64,000 nt of DNA, taken from positions 4,565,001 through 4,629,000 of the forward strand of contig BSDZ01000078.1 in NCBI GenBank assembly GCA_030268105.1, given 5' to 3'. A program made the position numbers and the translations under genes. The notes below the pieces were generated by a model that was not told the origin of the DNA, did no database searches, and was given only the letters and a program-made list of their open reading frames with translations. Source of the DNA: Volvox africanus (taxonomy: Eukaryota; Chlorophyta; Chlorophyceae; Chlamydomonadales; Volvocaceae). Each line of letters begins with the position of its first letter. Within the stretch, counting starts at the first letter, position 1. Of this stretch, positions 1-13,299 are shown one piece after another.

Positions 1-217
1 GCCGGTGCCGGTGTCGGTGTCGGTGCCGGTGTCGGTGTCGGTGCCGGTGTCGGTGTCGGTGCCAGTGTCGGTGTCGGTGCCGGTGTCGGTGTCGGTGCCA
101 GTGTCGATGTCGGTGCCGGTGCCGGTGCCGGTGTCGGTGCCGGTGTCGGTGCCGGTGTCGGTGTCGGTGCCGGTGCCGGTGCCGGTGTCGGTGCCGGTGT
201 CGGTGTCGGTGTCGTAG
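1..217. repeat. GC-rich minisatellite built on GGTGTC/GGTGCC hexamers
   Basis: The first 217 bases are an imperfect tandem array of GGTGCC and GGTGTC hexamers with occasional CCAGTG and TCGATG variants. It is open in one frame as alternating Val-Ser/Val-Pro dipeptides, which is simply what the repeat encodes. The array starts at the window edge, so its full length is unknown. Confidence 0.9.
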
Positions 218-1876
218 CCGGTGTCGGTGTGGCACACGCTCAGTGATGGATGGCCGGGAGGGGGACCCAAGGAGGGGGAAAACAGCAGAAACGACGCTAC
301 ACATGCAGCAATGGTTCTCATATGTATACACACACACACACCAGTCCTCTCGCCCCCTGATAAGGAGTCAGTCATGTGCCGATAAGTGTTTTGTTGCGCA
401 ATGAGTGACCCGCGTTTCCCGAGGTAACTGAATTATTACTGACTTCTTATTACTGACTTCGGGATTCGGGTTTCCGGAAACGAAATACGGAGTTGCGGTT
501 GTGTGGTTTGCTGATGACCAGGGAAGAAGTCGTGAGGCTTCTTGCAGGCTTGCAGATTCAAGGCATATTGTTTTATGCAGTGGCAGCAGCAGCAGCAGTA
601 GCGACAGCAGCAGTAGCGGGCACAGCTGTTGGTTCAGTGTTGGCTTGGTGGGTTAGTGGTGCAGAGACCTGGCGCTGAGAGTCTTCCCGGCCTCGACGGT
701 GTTGCTCGGACGGAATGTGGGAATGTGGAATCCGTGCTGTTGGGTGCTGGAGCGGTGTTAGCGGATTTCTGTTGGGAGGAAAGGACGGGGAGGGCGGGAG
801 AACGATATGGGAGCAATCACGGGACATGTTGGGATGCGAGGTGGTGGGGGGGAAGGAGGGGGGGCTTGTGCTGGTGGGGGGGGAGGAGGAGGGGATTGGG
901 TGGGGTGGCAACGGTGGCATGGGCCCGTGGCATGAGGAAGTGACTAAGTGACTTACGAAAGACTTATGAGTGATCCTGGGTCACCTGAGTACCGGGAGAC
1001 TCAGCAGCATCCCATTTAAAGACGTTCACGCGGTGCGGCCGCCTTCTGGTCCTTCTGGCCCGCAGACCCTACCCAACCTGTTTTGTAAAGCAAACACAAT
1101 TCATATCATATCCAGGGCACTGTACCCCTCCCGTCACGTATACCTAGCCACTCTACTCCCTCCCCCTACCTCCGCAGCGCAGTTCGGTCTGACTCTTCAT
1201 CCGTTTCCCATCATACCCTTCTTCGTCCCCTTTCGTCGTACCCATGACCCAAACTGGGCGACTGTGGAAACTACGGAAGGAAATGATGACCCAAATCAAA
1301 TTAGGGGGGGCGGGAGGGGGGAGAGGCAGAAACGTGGGGATTTAATTAGAACTGCGTCAGATTGAAGGCACGTGTACCCTTGTGCCCGTATACGTCCTCC
1401 TTTGCTACCACTCCCCCGCTAACCCCACCTCCACCTGATCTTGTCTATCGCGATCCACAAGAGGCGCCAGGGGCAAGCCTCGTCTTTAAGCTTCGTCGGC
1501 CATCCAGTGCAATATGTACGGCGAGATCTCTCTCCCGTAATCCATTTTGTGTCCCTTACCACCAGTGATTATCATCCCCACCACAACCACGGGCTCAGAA
1601 CCCCCATCACCATCCTCACCATGAAACCGTCACTTTCATCCTCCCAATTGCTAGATCGCCCTCCACCAGCACCGTCCAGTCCTGCAACCCGCCAGCGTTG
1701 CCACCTCGTCATCGCCTGCTCTATCGTCCAGCATTCATCCACCCAGACCACAACTTCTGCTCCTCCTCAGCCCATGCCCTATCCCTGTTCTCTAGGACCC
1801 GTGAACGACGCCGTCCGATCGGCCCCCTGTCCTCCATCCCGTCATGCCCCGTGCAGCAAGACGAGGGGTTCGGGGT
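218..1876. other. Intergenic, no gene seen
   Basis: No convincing coding exon on either strand. There is a short CA run near 331-342 and a purine-rich G-tract region near 840-900. This stretch should include the 3' UTR of the minus-strand BTB gene that ends at 1877, but I found no clear TGTAA motif for that strand. Confidence 0.6.
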
Positions 1877-4820
1877 TCAGCGCGTTCGCAACGTCAGCGT
1901 CCCCGCCAACCCGCCTCCCGCCGCCGCCGTGGCGCCTCCGCTGCCGGACACCTCCTGGGGCTGCAAATACGGCAGCCATGGTGCCAACAGATCGCCAAGA
2001 AGGTCATCAGCGTCCATTGGAAGTACGGACTCTGATGCTGTCGCTGCTGTCGCTGCTGTCGCTGACGGCGCCATTGTCGCCGCCACCGACATGGTGGTGT
2101 CGACGGCGGCGGCAGACTTTCTGCCCGTGGCTCGCAGTGGCAGCACGTCGCAGATGCCTCGCCCCGGCGCTCCGGAACCGAACTTAAAAACCTCGTGAGA
2201 CCCGAACCTGACCACAGCCGCCACATCATCGCCGCCATCATCGCCGCCGTTAGGATGGTGCGGCTGTCGTGGCAACGGTGTCGGGGCTGCCGCCGCTGCT
2301 GACATCAGAGAGGCCGGTCTTGACACCATAGAGGCCCAGGTTTGGCTAGGTGGCCGGAAGCTGGCGGCGCCGCCGTAGAACTTACCCGCCAGTTGTTGTG
2401 AGTCGCCGAGCCGCCGGTTAGGAGCCGTTTGTGTCAGGGGCGCCGACGTGAGGAGCCGCCCGTGGAAGATCTCAATGATACCAGAGGATATGGACGTGAT
2501 ACCGGTAATGGGTCTTCCATCGCCGCCATCACCTGCGCCGCTACTGCTGCCACCGATGGCGGCGGCATGATGTCCGGCTTCCCTGGAGCTCGTTCCCGAA
2601 TTGCGATAGCCGAATTCCACCTCCGCCGGCAGTTTGCATATCAAGTACACACCGGCGCCAACGGCAGCTGTGGGAGCCCCGGAGCTGCCGTCGCCGCCGC
2701 TGTCGTTGCCGCTGCCGCCACCATTTCCGAACCCGCTGCTTCCGCCGCCGCCACCAGCGCTGCGCGGTGGCTTCACAAATACGCGCCACTCGAAGCCCCC
2801 CATTGACACGGCCTCCGCGCCGCCATCAAATGTCACGGCGGCATCGCCGCTGGTCAGTATAGCCTGAAGCAGGGCCTTACGTGGGACATTCCAACGAAAC
2901 ACGACGACGTTGTCACTCGGCTCCCGCGGCGGCGCGCTACACCATGCATCCACGCCATCGTCACTCGCCCTCGACGTCACCTCCAGCTCCGACAGCGCTC
3001 GGCGCTCCGCTGCAGTGGCGGAGGCAAGATGCAGTGCGCGCAGCTGCTGGCGGTAACCCAAGGGCCACCATGCGACGTACGGCAGTACGAATGCCAGGTA
3101 AGCCCGGCCCATATGTGCGGCACGGATGCGGCAGCAAAGCGCAGTACAGCGTGCTGGTGACGTATCGGGGTTAGCTGCCAGCCATACAGCCAGTAGCTGT
3201 AGCACACTGGCCTCGTTGTCCGTCCGCAGCCCGCTACAGCCCAACAGGATCTCCAGCGCGCAAACGGGCAGCTCCACAAACTGCTGCCGTAGCGACGGGG
3301 AATTGAGAACGACAAGTGCGTCAGGTAAATACGACACAAGGTGGCGGCGGCAAGCGTCAACGACCGGCAGGAAGCTGGCGTCGGAAGCAGCGGCGGGACA
3401 TTGCTCAGCAAATTGCAATATCGCCACGACGCCGTCCCGCAACGTGACGGGGCTAGCGTCAGCGTCGGCACGGCTGCCACCGCCGCCGCCGCCGCCGCCG
3501 CCGCCGTTGCGGCTACCCGCACCCATGGGGGGCTTACGCCCACCACAGCCGCTGCCACCGCTAATACCACCCGCCGCGTCGCCCAGCCCATGCAGTTGCT
3601 TCGCCGCGGCGTTACCAGCAGTGGAAATGGATACATAACTACTGATGCCACTGCTACTGCCCTGTCCGCGAAGACCGCACAGAACTGCCTTGCCGCCGGG
3701 CCCCTCAGCGGCGGCTTGCTGGGTAGCATCATCCGCTCGTAGTATCTGAAGCAGCGCCCGGTCACATGCCTCCGCACATCCGTTCACCTGCATCCCGTGT
3801 CATGTCTTATCCTCGTATCACACATGGTATCACATCACATCACATCACATCACATCACATCACATCACATCACATCACATCATGTAAATATCACATCATG
3901 TGGATTCATCGGGCTTTCCCCCCCGGCCGGGGGAAGTGATTACGAAGTGACAACCGGACACCCTTAATGATGAGAAGTACAGACGGAGCTTCGACACAAA
4001 GGATGCGGTCCATGCTCATGGTTCCGGTCGTCTTTCCCACCTGAAGGTACGTAGCCTGGCTCCGAACTGCCAAAAGGTCAGTCACACTGAACAACGGGTC
4101 AGTGCCACTGACGGCACCGCCTCCGTCGACGTTAATGGCGGGCCCCGGCAGATCACCCGTATACATGTACTGCAGCGCCGCCAACGCACCGAAACGATCC
4201 TTTTCGGAACCCAGAGGCACACGAAGCTCTATTCGGTGGCATTGCGACCACGGTGGCGACGGCGGCGGCAGCTCCCGCAAACGCTGCTCACACTGCTGCC
4301 GTTCCCGTTTGCGCTGCTGCTGCTGCCCCAGGCCATAACTTTCCAGTGCCCGAGCCTCTGATCGCCGCATCGCTGACGTAACTTCACCCCGGGCGCCCAG
4401 GGGACTGCAGTAACAGCGGCAGCCATCATCGTGGCCCCAGCCCCCGTGACGCCATCGGTCCAGTTGGGCACGAAACCGCTCCGAAGCCGCCCAGAGGACC
4501 AGACTGTGTGCCGGCAGTGGTGACCCCACGAAGCGTACAGCAGAGGGTGACGGCGGCGGCGGCGTCACGGCCACGGCGCCGCCCTTGTCGACACGATTTC
4601 GGGCATTGTCCCCAACGGTGGTGTCAGCGCCGCCGCCCCCGCCGTCGCCCCCGCCGCCCCCGCTGGCACCATGGACATCTCTGTCACAGTCTTTCTCGCC
4701 GTCACGGTCGTCGTCGCCACCTCTGGGTTCATTGGGCGACAAGTAAAACAGAATGACGCAGTCGGACGCCTCCTCGTTGCCGAATAGCCCCCGAATCCGC
4801 TCACATAACTGCCCGCTCAT
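1877..4820 (-). CDS. BTB/POZ-BACK domain protein (2 exons)
   Basis: Model: join(4820..4041, 3787..1877), about 896 residues. Exon 1 starts with Met-Ser-Gly-Gln-Leu and carries a BTB/POZ fold: an SDCVILF strand near residue 20, a Gly/Asp-rich insertion, a PLPAHSLVLWAASERF helix, an ALQYMYTGDLPG segment and a VTDLLAVRSQATYLQ helix. The donor (CAG|GTGGGA) and acceptor (TGCAG|GTG) are both phase 0 and join YLQ directly to VNGCAEACDRAL, which is the expected BTB to BACK transition. Residues about 378-520 form a BACK-like helical region (ILQFAEQC, LEILLGCSGL, VLQLLAVWLA). The rest is Gly/Ser/Ala-rich with short conserved-looking patches. BTB-BACK proteins commonly act as substrate adaptors of cullin-3 ubiquitin ligases; that role is inferred from the family. 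The exact C-terminal end is less certain than the N-terminal half. Confidence 0.85.
3788..4040 (-). other. Intron of the BTB gene, with a TCACA-type microsatellite
   Basis: This GT-AG intron separates the BTB and BACK exons at phase 0. It contains a pentanucleotide ACATC array at about 3829-3890. It is listed because reading phase and domain order on both sides fix its borders well. Confidence 0.8.
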
Positions 4821-7514
4821 CGTGCTTTACCGCCTGGAAGTATTACGTCGGCGTCGGGGTTCGTTGCTTGCATACGACCTTTCCGAATACCGTACTAAGC
4901 GGCAGCTGCCGGCTCGTCAGGTGGGTCTAAGCTTAAGAGGCCCTCCCATGTCAGGGCCGCAAGATGTCAGCGTCGGCCTGCCACCAAGGCTGCGATGGTG
5001 GTGGCGCTAAAACGGAATTTTTGTTTACACCGGCTGGAGACGAAATTTGTGTTTATGTGGAGGTGGAGGAGGAGGAGGGGCAGTGGTATTAAGTGGATGT
5101 TAAATTGCAGTGACACCTTTACCCCTTCTTGAGACTTAGCCAAGGAAACACCTGGCATAGGTCAAAGTGGAAGATGCGGTGTGTAAAATCTAATGCGAAC
5201 CGCAGCCCAGCTATCGTCCTCAGGTCGGGGTCGGGGTGTCAACTGCCAAAAGAGGGAAGCTCCCAGGGTTCCTGAGCAGCCGAGCCCAGCCAAGGTATTC
5301 AAAGTCTCCGGTCGTACCCCAACGGTACGCTCCCGATGAGGCCGAGCAATGGAAGACGGTTCCGGAAGGGGAGAGCAGGTCACCGTCCCAGGCGTTTCTA
5401 AAACGCCTGGGACCGGAAGGGTTGGGATTGCCGGATTGCTTTCGCGGGAGAATATGTCGGGAAGTAGCTCTTTTGGGGGATGCCCCTTCTTTCTTGATGT
5501 CCGGTAGGGTGGCATCCGGACTGTTGATGGGGCAGTTTTGATACGACTGACAGGTGGCTGACCCGTGGGTCGGATGCAGCGAATCCAAGGGTTGGCCTTT
5601 TACTTCGGCATCACACGAGCCATGACCCTTCATTTTAGCCGCAGTCAAATACCATGCTAAGGTACGTTGTGGCTCTCATTGCGGCTGAAATACCGATACT
5701 GATTTGACAAGAGCTGCGAATGCCGCGTCGTGTTTAGGTCGTTTGGCTCTTGTTACAACCGACACGAAGTTGACGCCACATGTAACGCCGTACACATCAG
5801 CCGATGAAACAACCGAACAACCTAACAAAACGAATGAAGAGGAGGGAAAATGGAGGGCCATACTCGCAGCGGTCATCTGTCAGCTTCTGTCGCGCGGATG
5901 GAGCCCTAACCTGGGGTCGCAGGCAGGGAGGGAAAAGGACGGGGTAGGGCATATTTCCGCGCCTCTCTTTCTCCCGGACCTGAATCCATATAAACCGAAA
6001 CGAGTAATGAAACGCTGTGTTGTGACTTACGCGCTCTTCCTTTTTGTACACTTGATGCAGCACGCAAGCGCAAGCGAATGGGAAAAAACAACACAGCCAA
6101 AAGACAAAATCCAGCCAATTGTTGTACATGTCGCCACATAGGGCTTAGGGCTTAGGGCATCCAGCCAGTCCAGTCATTTGTTGGCCTGTAGATCAACTTG
6201 ACCTGAATGGCGCCCGGCACACGCACCCACAGCCCACCTCGCGGAACAGAATTCCCCCCCCCCCGCGCCTAGCCTCCCACCATGTGAGGCAGGACGGTGC
6301 GGTGCGGCCCTAGAGCCCCTGCACAGAAGATGTGCAGTGGGGGGTTAAAAACCCAAACTCCAAAAAACATCCTGCACAAACTAGCGCCACACCAAATCTG
6401 TTTCATTCTGTACACAGTTATGCATTGACCGTCGCCGTCGTGAAAACATGGCTGTGTGCAACTGTGTCTCAGAAGCCTCGGCAGGCCAGGATAGACCCAA
6501 ATGGACCCCACTCCGCCCGCACCACGTGAGGAGCCGCAGCGCCGGCCAGAGCACACGCCGCCCGCTCACCGAGGTGCCGGAAGGGGGAAGCGCCATGGAG
6601 GAGATGTGCGGCACACACACATGCACACGCACATGCACACCAGACCATGGTACGCTGACATTAGGGCGCGCGGAAGTAATGGTCAGCAACAAACAATGTG
6701 AAAGAAACCGCTCCTTGACATAACACAACATACAGTGGCACCCTCCTATTAGTGGCCTGATCTACGCCGTACACTGACGCCAATACCTTGGCTTCAGCCA
6801 CGATGCCAGTGTAACACCCCATACAGCATAGGAAAGTGCGTCGTCCTAATCCTAGGATCTTGGTACAAGTTAACCGTCTAATATCCGCTAATATCCTAAG
6901 GGATATAAGGAATGTAAGTAAGCTGCTCTGTGTACGGATTGTGAGTCCGTTGCTCGTACACCTGAGGATCGCTTTACCCCAATCGAGGCGGGCGACTTAC
7001 CAGACCGCACCACAGCCCGCAACGAAACTGGTTAGAGCGTCCTAACTGCCGCAACCATAACAACAGCTGACTCAGAGCTGTATCGGTCTTAATCGCTTTA
7101 GCAGCAATAATACAAGCAGCACCGGTGTCAGAGAAGAGAAGGGAGAAGCGCGGAGATGCTGCTTTGCTATCTGATCTGACAAAATCTGCGAACTGGCAAA
7201 ACCGCTTGCAGGCCCAATCGCTTGCAATCGCTCATAGGGACGCTATCGAAGCACTTAATAAACCAAACAAGCAAACGAGCAAACACCTACACGTAGCACA
7301 CAAAGCCACGCAGCGCTCCATGGCTGATGACGAGTAGACCGCACCGCCCTTATCCCGGTAATAGGCAATCCCTAGCAGAGTGCTTTGGGATGTTGGTGCT
7401 TTCTTTCATGGGCGCTGAGGCAGCAGCCACGTGAAACCCACCTGCGCCGCCGCCACTTGACCCATCAGCGGGGCAGCGGCAGCAGTGCCAGCGGGCATCT
7501 CCGCCATCTTCCTG
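4821..7514. other. Intergenic region, no supported gene
   Basis: Several open frames of 60-140 codons occur here, for example 5220-5648 minus and 5704-6141 plus, but none shows a domain, splice-consistent neighbours or typical composition. It should contain the promoter and 5' UTR of the minus-strand BTB gene and the 3' UTR of the minus-strand coiled-coil gene. A short degenerate GGGCTTA repeat lies at 6141-6158. Confidence 0.5.
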
Positions 7515-10500
7515 TCAGCGCCTGACGCCACCGCTCCTAACCGTCGCGATACGGACGGCGTCCCCGCTGCCTTCGCTGCCGCCGCCCCCCTGCTGCTGCG
7601 GCCCAACCACCTCTCCCTGCTCGTCGAGCACCTCCCACCCGTCGGGATAGCTTCCAGTCCGCACTGGCGGCTTTGCTACCGGAGATGTCAGCTCATTCTG
7701 CTGCTCATCCTGCTGCTGCAGCGGCGGCAGTAGCAAGGGCGCTTCTAACGGTAGTGGTAACGGTGGAAGCTGCTGCTGACCAGCCCGCTGTTGGTCCATC
7801 TCCATCTGCCCCAGCCTCGCCTCCTGCATGTCCCCTTTCTGCAGCTGTTGATTCTGATGATTGGGGGCCCATGCAGGTCGGCGTGGTTGAGCTTCTTGTG
7901 AGTGGGGTATCGCCGCGCTGAAGGACCGCTCAGGACGCTGGGAACCGCAACCGGGTGACTCCGATGACATCTGAGTCGCCCCACTGGCGTCGGCGTCGGC
8001 GTCGGCGTCAGGGACGGCGTCAGGGACACCGGCGGCGCTGCACACGCCAGCCAGCAGCGTGGACGCGTCACAGGCAACCGACAGCCGGCCTCGAGCAGCG
8101 GGGTCACCTGTGTGGACAAGGTCGCCGGCTGTGCTGCCACCACCGGCATTGTCCCCATCCCCCCTTGCTCCGACGCCGTCGTACGGCAGCTCCTGTCGCT
8201 CCTCAGCACCTCGTTCCGAGGGCCCGCCTTTGTCGCCGCCACTCTTCCGTCCGCCATCGCCCATGTCGTACAGCAGATCGATAAAGGCGCCCGCAGACTC
8301 GTAACTGATTGGCGACTTAAGAGATAGCCCCGCGCCTGCCGCTAACGTCGGCTCCGCCGCGGTCTCTAATACGACAGACGGCAGAGGCGATCCCGTTGAC
8401 AGCATCGTCGCGCCACTGTGCGACGTGTAATACGGGGTGTCGTACGTGTCATGCGCTGCAGCATCCATGATGTAATGGTCATCATCGTCTGCACTGCATC
8501 CATCCCCATCATGCGCATACGATGCCTGCTGCGCCGTGTACGTCAGCAACTCCTGCATGGTGACGCGACAGAGGCCGTCTTGTAAAATCCACTGACCGAT
8601 GGAGGAGGTGTGCCAGCACATTACCGAGCGTTAGTGGTTATCACGACATAGTGCCATCCCGAATACACATATAGTGCCCTCACGTTAGTAAGTATGATTG
8701 TGCGATGTTATGTCGTGACATAGTTTCGGAGTAGAGGAGAAAACCCATTTGCTACATAAGGCCCCAAGAAGGGAAGCACCACAAGGGGACCGTCATGTCC
8801 CCGGATGTACTGCATGTGTCATGACATCCTTTTCAACAGGGAACGGATGTACAGTTTCCGACCTCTGCCAATCAGGCGAATCACGCCGCCCCCTACCATA
8901 GACACACAAACACACAGCCACACGGACACACAGCCACGCGGACACACAAACACACGGACACCTGCCCTGCCTCCTTCCTTCACTCTCTCACGTCCCCCCG
9001 GGGGCACAGCACCTGAAGCCCCTCCAGCTGCCGCGTCAAGATGTCGTTCTCCCGCCACAACCGGGCCTTATCCGCTAACGCCGCAGTCAGCTGCGCCACC
9101 AGCGTAGCCTCCACCAGCTCATCACTGCCACCACCGCTGATGCTCGGCCGGCGGCTGTTGCCTCCGCTGCCCTGACGGCCGGCAGGCCCTTGGCCAGGCG
9201 CCCAGCCAGGAGGCGGGCTCAACGCCGCCGCTGGGCTTCCCGTGCGTGTGGGAGAGCAGGCTGCGTCAGCCAGGTAGACGGGGTGGTGGCGATGGTGCGT
9301 GTGGGGGTTGTGGTGAGCATGAGGATGAGTGGCGGCCACGGCGGCGGCGGTGTTGGTGGCGCGGAGGTGCGTATGTTCCTGCAGGAGGTTGTTTGGAAGA
9401 CAGAGAAACCTTTCAGCTGTGCTTAATCACGAGCCCATGACCCCACCCTTTCCGCACCCCCTAGCGAGTCGCAACTCCCGATGTTGGCGTCCCGTCCTTC
9501 TATTCCCCTCCTTCCCTCTCCCCCCCTCCCCCCCTACACGCGCGCACACATGAGGACCACAGCCGCGCAGTTCTACTCCCCCAGGTGCCCGGGTGTCCTC
9601 GGCTAAATGGGAGCTGCGCACCGCTATTAGCGCCTCGAAGCGGAGCTGGCTGGCCTCCAGCTGCGTCTGCATAACCTCTGTCAGCGATTTCAGCCGCGCC
9701 GTCTCCGCTTCCGCAGCCTCCAACTGCTGCTGCAGCTCCGTACATCGCGCCTCCGCTGCATCGGCGCAACGTCGCGCCTCGTCCAGCTGTTGCCGCAGGT
9801 CCCGCTGCGTTGACGCCGCCGACGCTGCCATTGCCGCCGCAGCCGCCTTGGCCTCAGCTAAAAACGCCGCCCCATCGGCTGCGGCGGAGGTGGCGGCGGC
9901 AGCGGCTGCTACCGCTTTCGTCTCCGCCGCCGCCGCCGCTGCTGCCATGGAAGCCCCTGGATGCTCCAGTGTCGGTTGGGTTTGTCGTACCTGAAGTCGT
10001 GGCTTGGGACTGCCCGCGAGCACCTGCTTGGGCCCCGGAGGGGGCACCTGGCTTCCAGAAGTGGTGGTATGACTTTCTGCGGGAGGAGGGGCATGGTGTT
10101 AAATCGTAGCTGCATGTCTGGATAGGGAGGGAAACGGAGAGCCGCAGATAACGAGATGATGACATGACAGCAAATGAACAACAAAGAAAAAGTAAGGATG
10201 AGAATAAGACTACCACCACCACCACCACCATAAACAACAACAATGATAGTAATGCTAATGAAAATGCTAAAATGATGATGATAATAATGATGATGATAAC
10301 AACCATCACCACCACAACAATAATAAGTGAGCAGCAAGCCAGTGAAGACGTAGACGAGGTTCCACTTTGATGGCACGACGGGCGGACCAGGCACTGAGTG
10401 GCTACTGGGTACTCAGAAGGGAAGCGAGCCAGCACACGACATACACACACACACACACACACACATACATACACATACAAACACATACACATACACACAC

Positions 10501-13294
10501 ATATACATACACATATAGGTGGGTCACACGAAAATAGTCGGGAAGTTTGCCACAACCCAATGTGCTGAAGGTGTTGCACGTTGTTTGCAGGCACACACAC
10601 GCCAACACCGTCTCCTGGCGCAATCATCAAGCTGCCACAACCCGTCACGAATGGACGGCGCTTTCATTTACAATAAGCTCTGAACTTGTCACGGGAAATA
10701 CGCAGAAATCATAAAATTTCCGTTGAATCCAACCGCCATTTAATTTTGAACCCACCCCACCGGCCGCTTAACAAATCTGTACCACCCGAACCCACTGGAC
10801 TGCTTAACAAATCTGGTTGTGCCTTCGCCCTTCTGTGCCGAACCCCAAACATGGGCCCACGACACACACCCCACGACCACTGAGCAGATTCCTGGCCAAC
10901 TCATTTGGAGTCTGTTGCGCCCCAATCAGACACTGGGGACCACCGTGCCGTACGTCCTAATCCTCACGCGGCGGGTTACCAACCCGTTGAAAGCCAATAA
11001 GAAACTCACCGGTCTTCGCGCTGGCGGCGGCCAGGGTGACGGCGGACTTAACTGACCCCACTGCCGTCCCCACCGCCGCCGGTGCCGGTTCCGCGCCCTT
11101 GGCAGCGGCCTTCTTCGGCGAGGTCGTCACCGATACGCTGTGAGACCCATGGGTCACAGTTGACGAACTCGCATCCATCGGCCGCATACTCGTCGCAGAA
11201 TTCCCGAGTGAAGCCGCCGTACTCGCTCGGTCTGCGGCAGCATTAGCACTGGCAGCGGTGGCGCAGGTCTTCTTTATGAACAGCTTTCCTCCGCTGCTGC
11301 GACTGCTCCTGACGCTGGACGGCGACGTCAACGACGCGGCGGAGGTGCTTACTGACGCTGCACCGCCAACATTGCGGCCGTTTCGCGGCAATGACGATGA
11401 TGGAGTAGCTGCTGACGATACCGCGCTCGTGCCAGGAACTACCAGTGACTGTAGTCCAGCTGGTGGCGACATCGAAGCTGTGTTCGCCGCAACAGGCTCT
11501 TGCTGAGTTCGCGTGGTAGCCGGGGACTGCCGGGCCACCACCACTGCAACCTCCGAGGAGCCGGCTATGGGACCAGTCTCACTCTCACTAGAGCCCCATC
11601 CCCAGTTGTCATCATCATCGCTCTGCTTGTTCCAGAAGTCGCCGCCGCTGCCACCGGCAAACCTCCCCGTGCCCTGCTGCCGGCTGCGGCCTGCGGCCGC
11701 GCTGCCGCCGCGGCCACCGCTAGCAGCTGCACTTCCGCCAGCGCTCCTGGCGGTAGATTGCCGGCCTACCAGCGGCGGTTTGCCAGCGGTGGAAGCACCC
11801 TCAGCGCCAACTGTCCAGCCCCCAACTGGCCCTTTCTGCGCCGCCGATATCCCCGCACCGCCTGATGCTGCCTGCAGCGTCCCGGACCAGCTGCTGTCCT
11901 TCCCTAGAGCGCTGATCACACCCGACCTCCCATCATCTTGGTGCGAAGTGCCAATGCCAGTTCCAGTGGCACTGCCGCTGTTGCTCTGCGCCCTCCGATG
12001 GCTCTGGTCCACGGGTCTGACCCGTGGGTCGTTGTCGCTGTCGGCCCCAATAAACGTGTTCTCTTGCTCTTCTTCGAGGGCGCCGTTGAATATCGTTTCG
12101 AAGTCGTGGTCCAGCTGGGTCAATATGTCAGTGGCCCGCTGGCCCAGTGAGCTAATGCCGGAAAACATCTGCAGGCGGCAGACGAGGGATCTGAGTTAGC
12201 GCGGTCATCCACATCAAAATTCCCGGCGGCGCTTACCTAGCCGTTCCAAATTGGAGAAGACCGTGCACGTGAGAGTCCAAAACGTGTCCAAAACAAAAGA
12301 ATAAGGAAGTGTCACCTACTACCACCATCATCTCCTCACAGAAAGCGCCCGAAACACCAATTGCAACATCAGCACACAGAAATCTATGTCCATATCTCCA
12401 TATCTGATCTCCAGCATGCACCTCCGAAACCAAGATCAAGGATTGCCGCATCACTCAAGGTGCAATTGCACGCACGCACACACACGCGCGCGCATACCCT
12501 CTCACAGACCAATAACCAATAATCAGAATGTTTCCCGTCTTAGGGTCCCGTCGCGATGCTGCCCCGGTTCTTAAATGTTCTCCCAGAACACGCTCTCACC
12601 GCGCCCAGCAGGCCCCCTGAGCTGCCGCCGGCTGTAGGTGACCCCATCAGGCTGTTCGCCGGCGCCATATCGCCGTTGTCGCTCTCCCGGCTCCGAGTCA
12701 CCGCTGCTGGCGTCGCCATAGGTTGTGACCGCCGCTGCGGCGGAATCATCCAACCACTGTCTTCACCCTCGTCACCTCCGTCACGGGATGACGTATTCCG
12801 GTTACTAGCGGCCTTGCCGCCAATACCGGAGGCGATGGAGGATGACAACGGGGCAGCGGAGGCAGTCGGCGACGCTCTCTGTCGGGATCCACTCCCCGGG
12901 GACACTAAGCTGTTCCAACCAGCGTCACCGCGAGGTCCATGTGACGGCTTCGGTGAGCGGGGTCGTGAGCCGCGGCGGTGCGCATTGGCTACTCTGCTGC
13001 TAGAGGAAGCAGATATTGGTGATGATGTTGATGTTACTGTCGTGTTGGTGTTCGTGGCGTTGCTTGTGCTGCTTGTGCTGCTGGCATAACGCTCCACCGG
13101 TGGGTTTGTGACGTGCGGCGAGAAGTCGGTTAGGAGTTCCGTCACCCCTCCGACCAGTAGGGAGGTAAGAGTCCCTAGAATGCCCGGCTCGCTGTCCACA
13201 TCGCCGTCGCGCAGCTCATCTGGGTCGGTGCGGCTCCGCGGTGGTGAGTCTGGTTCATCGTAGGAGGATCGGTAGGATCGAAAGGCGAAGCGGA
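7515..13294 (-). CDS. Coiled-coil, golgin-like low-complexity protein (5+ exons)
   Basis: Model: join(13294..12600, 12168..11010, 9956..9622, 9378..9013, 8552..7515). Phases agree at every junction (0, 1, 0, 0), and donors include GTGAGA and GTGAGT. The exon at 12168 opens with ATG right after its acceptor, giving MFSGISSLGQRATDILTQL. This short amphipathic N-terminus, followed by an acidic and then a Ser/Ala-rich linker, resembles golgin/TMF-type proteins. Coiled-coil heptads occupy about residues 436-498 (QRDLRQQLDEARR, LQQQLEAAEAE) and 583-620 (LVAQLTAALADKARLWREN), counted from that Met. The C-terminal third is acidic and low complexity. The 13294-12600 exon is either an upstream coding exon, which needs a still earlier first exon, or belongs to another transcript. 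The shortest reading is 965 residues from 12168. No GRIP domain or C-terminal membrane anchor is visible, so a Golgi tether role is only a guess. The stop at 7515 is the least secure boundary. Confidence 0.6.
10200..10517. repeat. Microsatellite-rich intron segment (ACC, ATG, CA runs)
   Basis: Inside the intron between the 12168-11010 and 9956-9622 exons lie an ACC trinucleotide run (about 10212-10230), ATG/ATA-rich repeats (about 10245-10325) and a CA-rich run (about 10440-10517). Minus-strand open frames across it are repeat translations. Confidence 0.8.
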
Positions 13295-13299
13295 CTGTG

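Noticed and set aside
6141..6158. Telomere-like GGGCTTA repeat
   Set aside because: Only two to three units, and the unit is not the TTTAGGG or TTTTAGGG expected for green algae.
7028..7048. tRNA A-box-like GGTTAGAGCGTCCTAAC
   Set aside because: No B box, T arm or acceptor stem can be found downstream at tRNA spacing.
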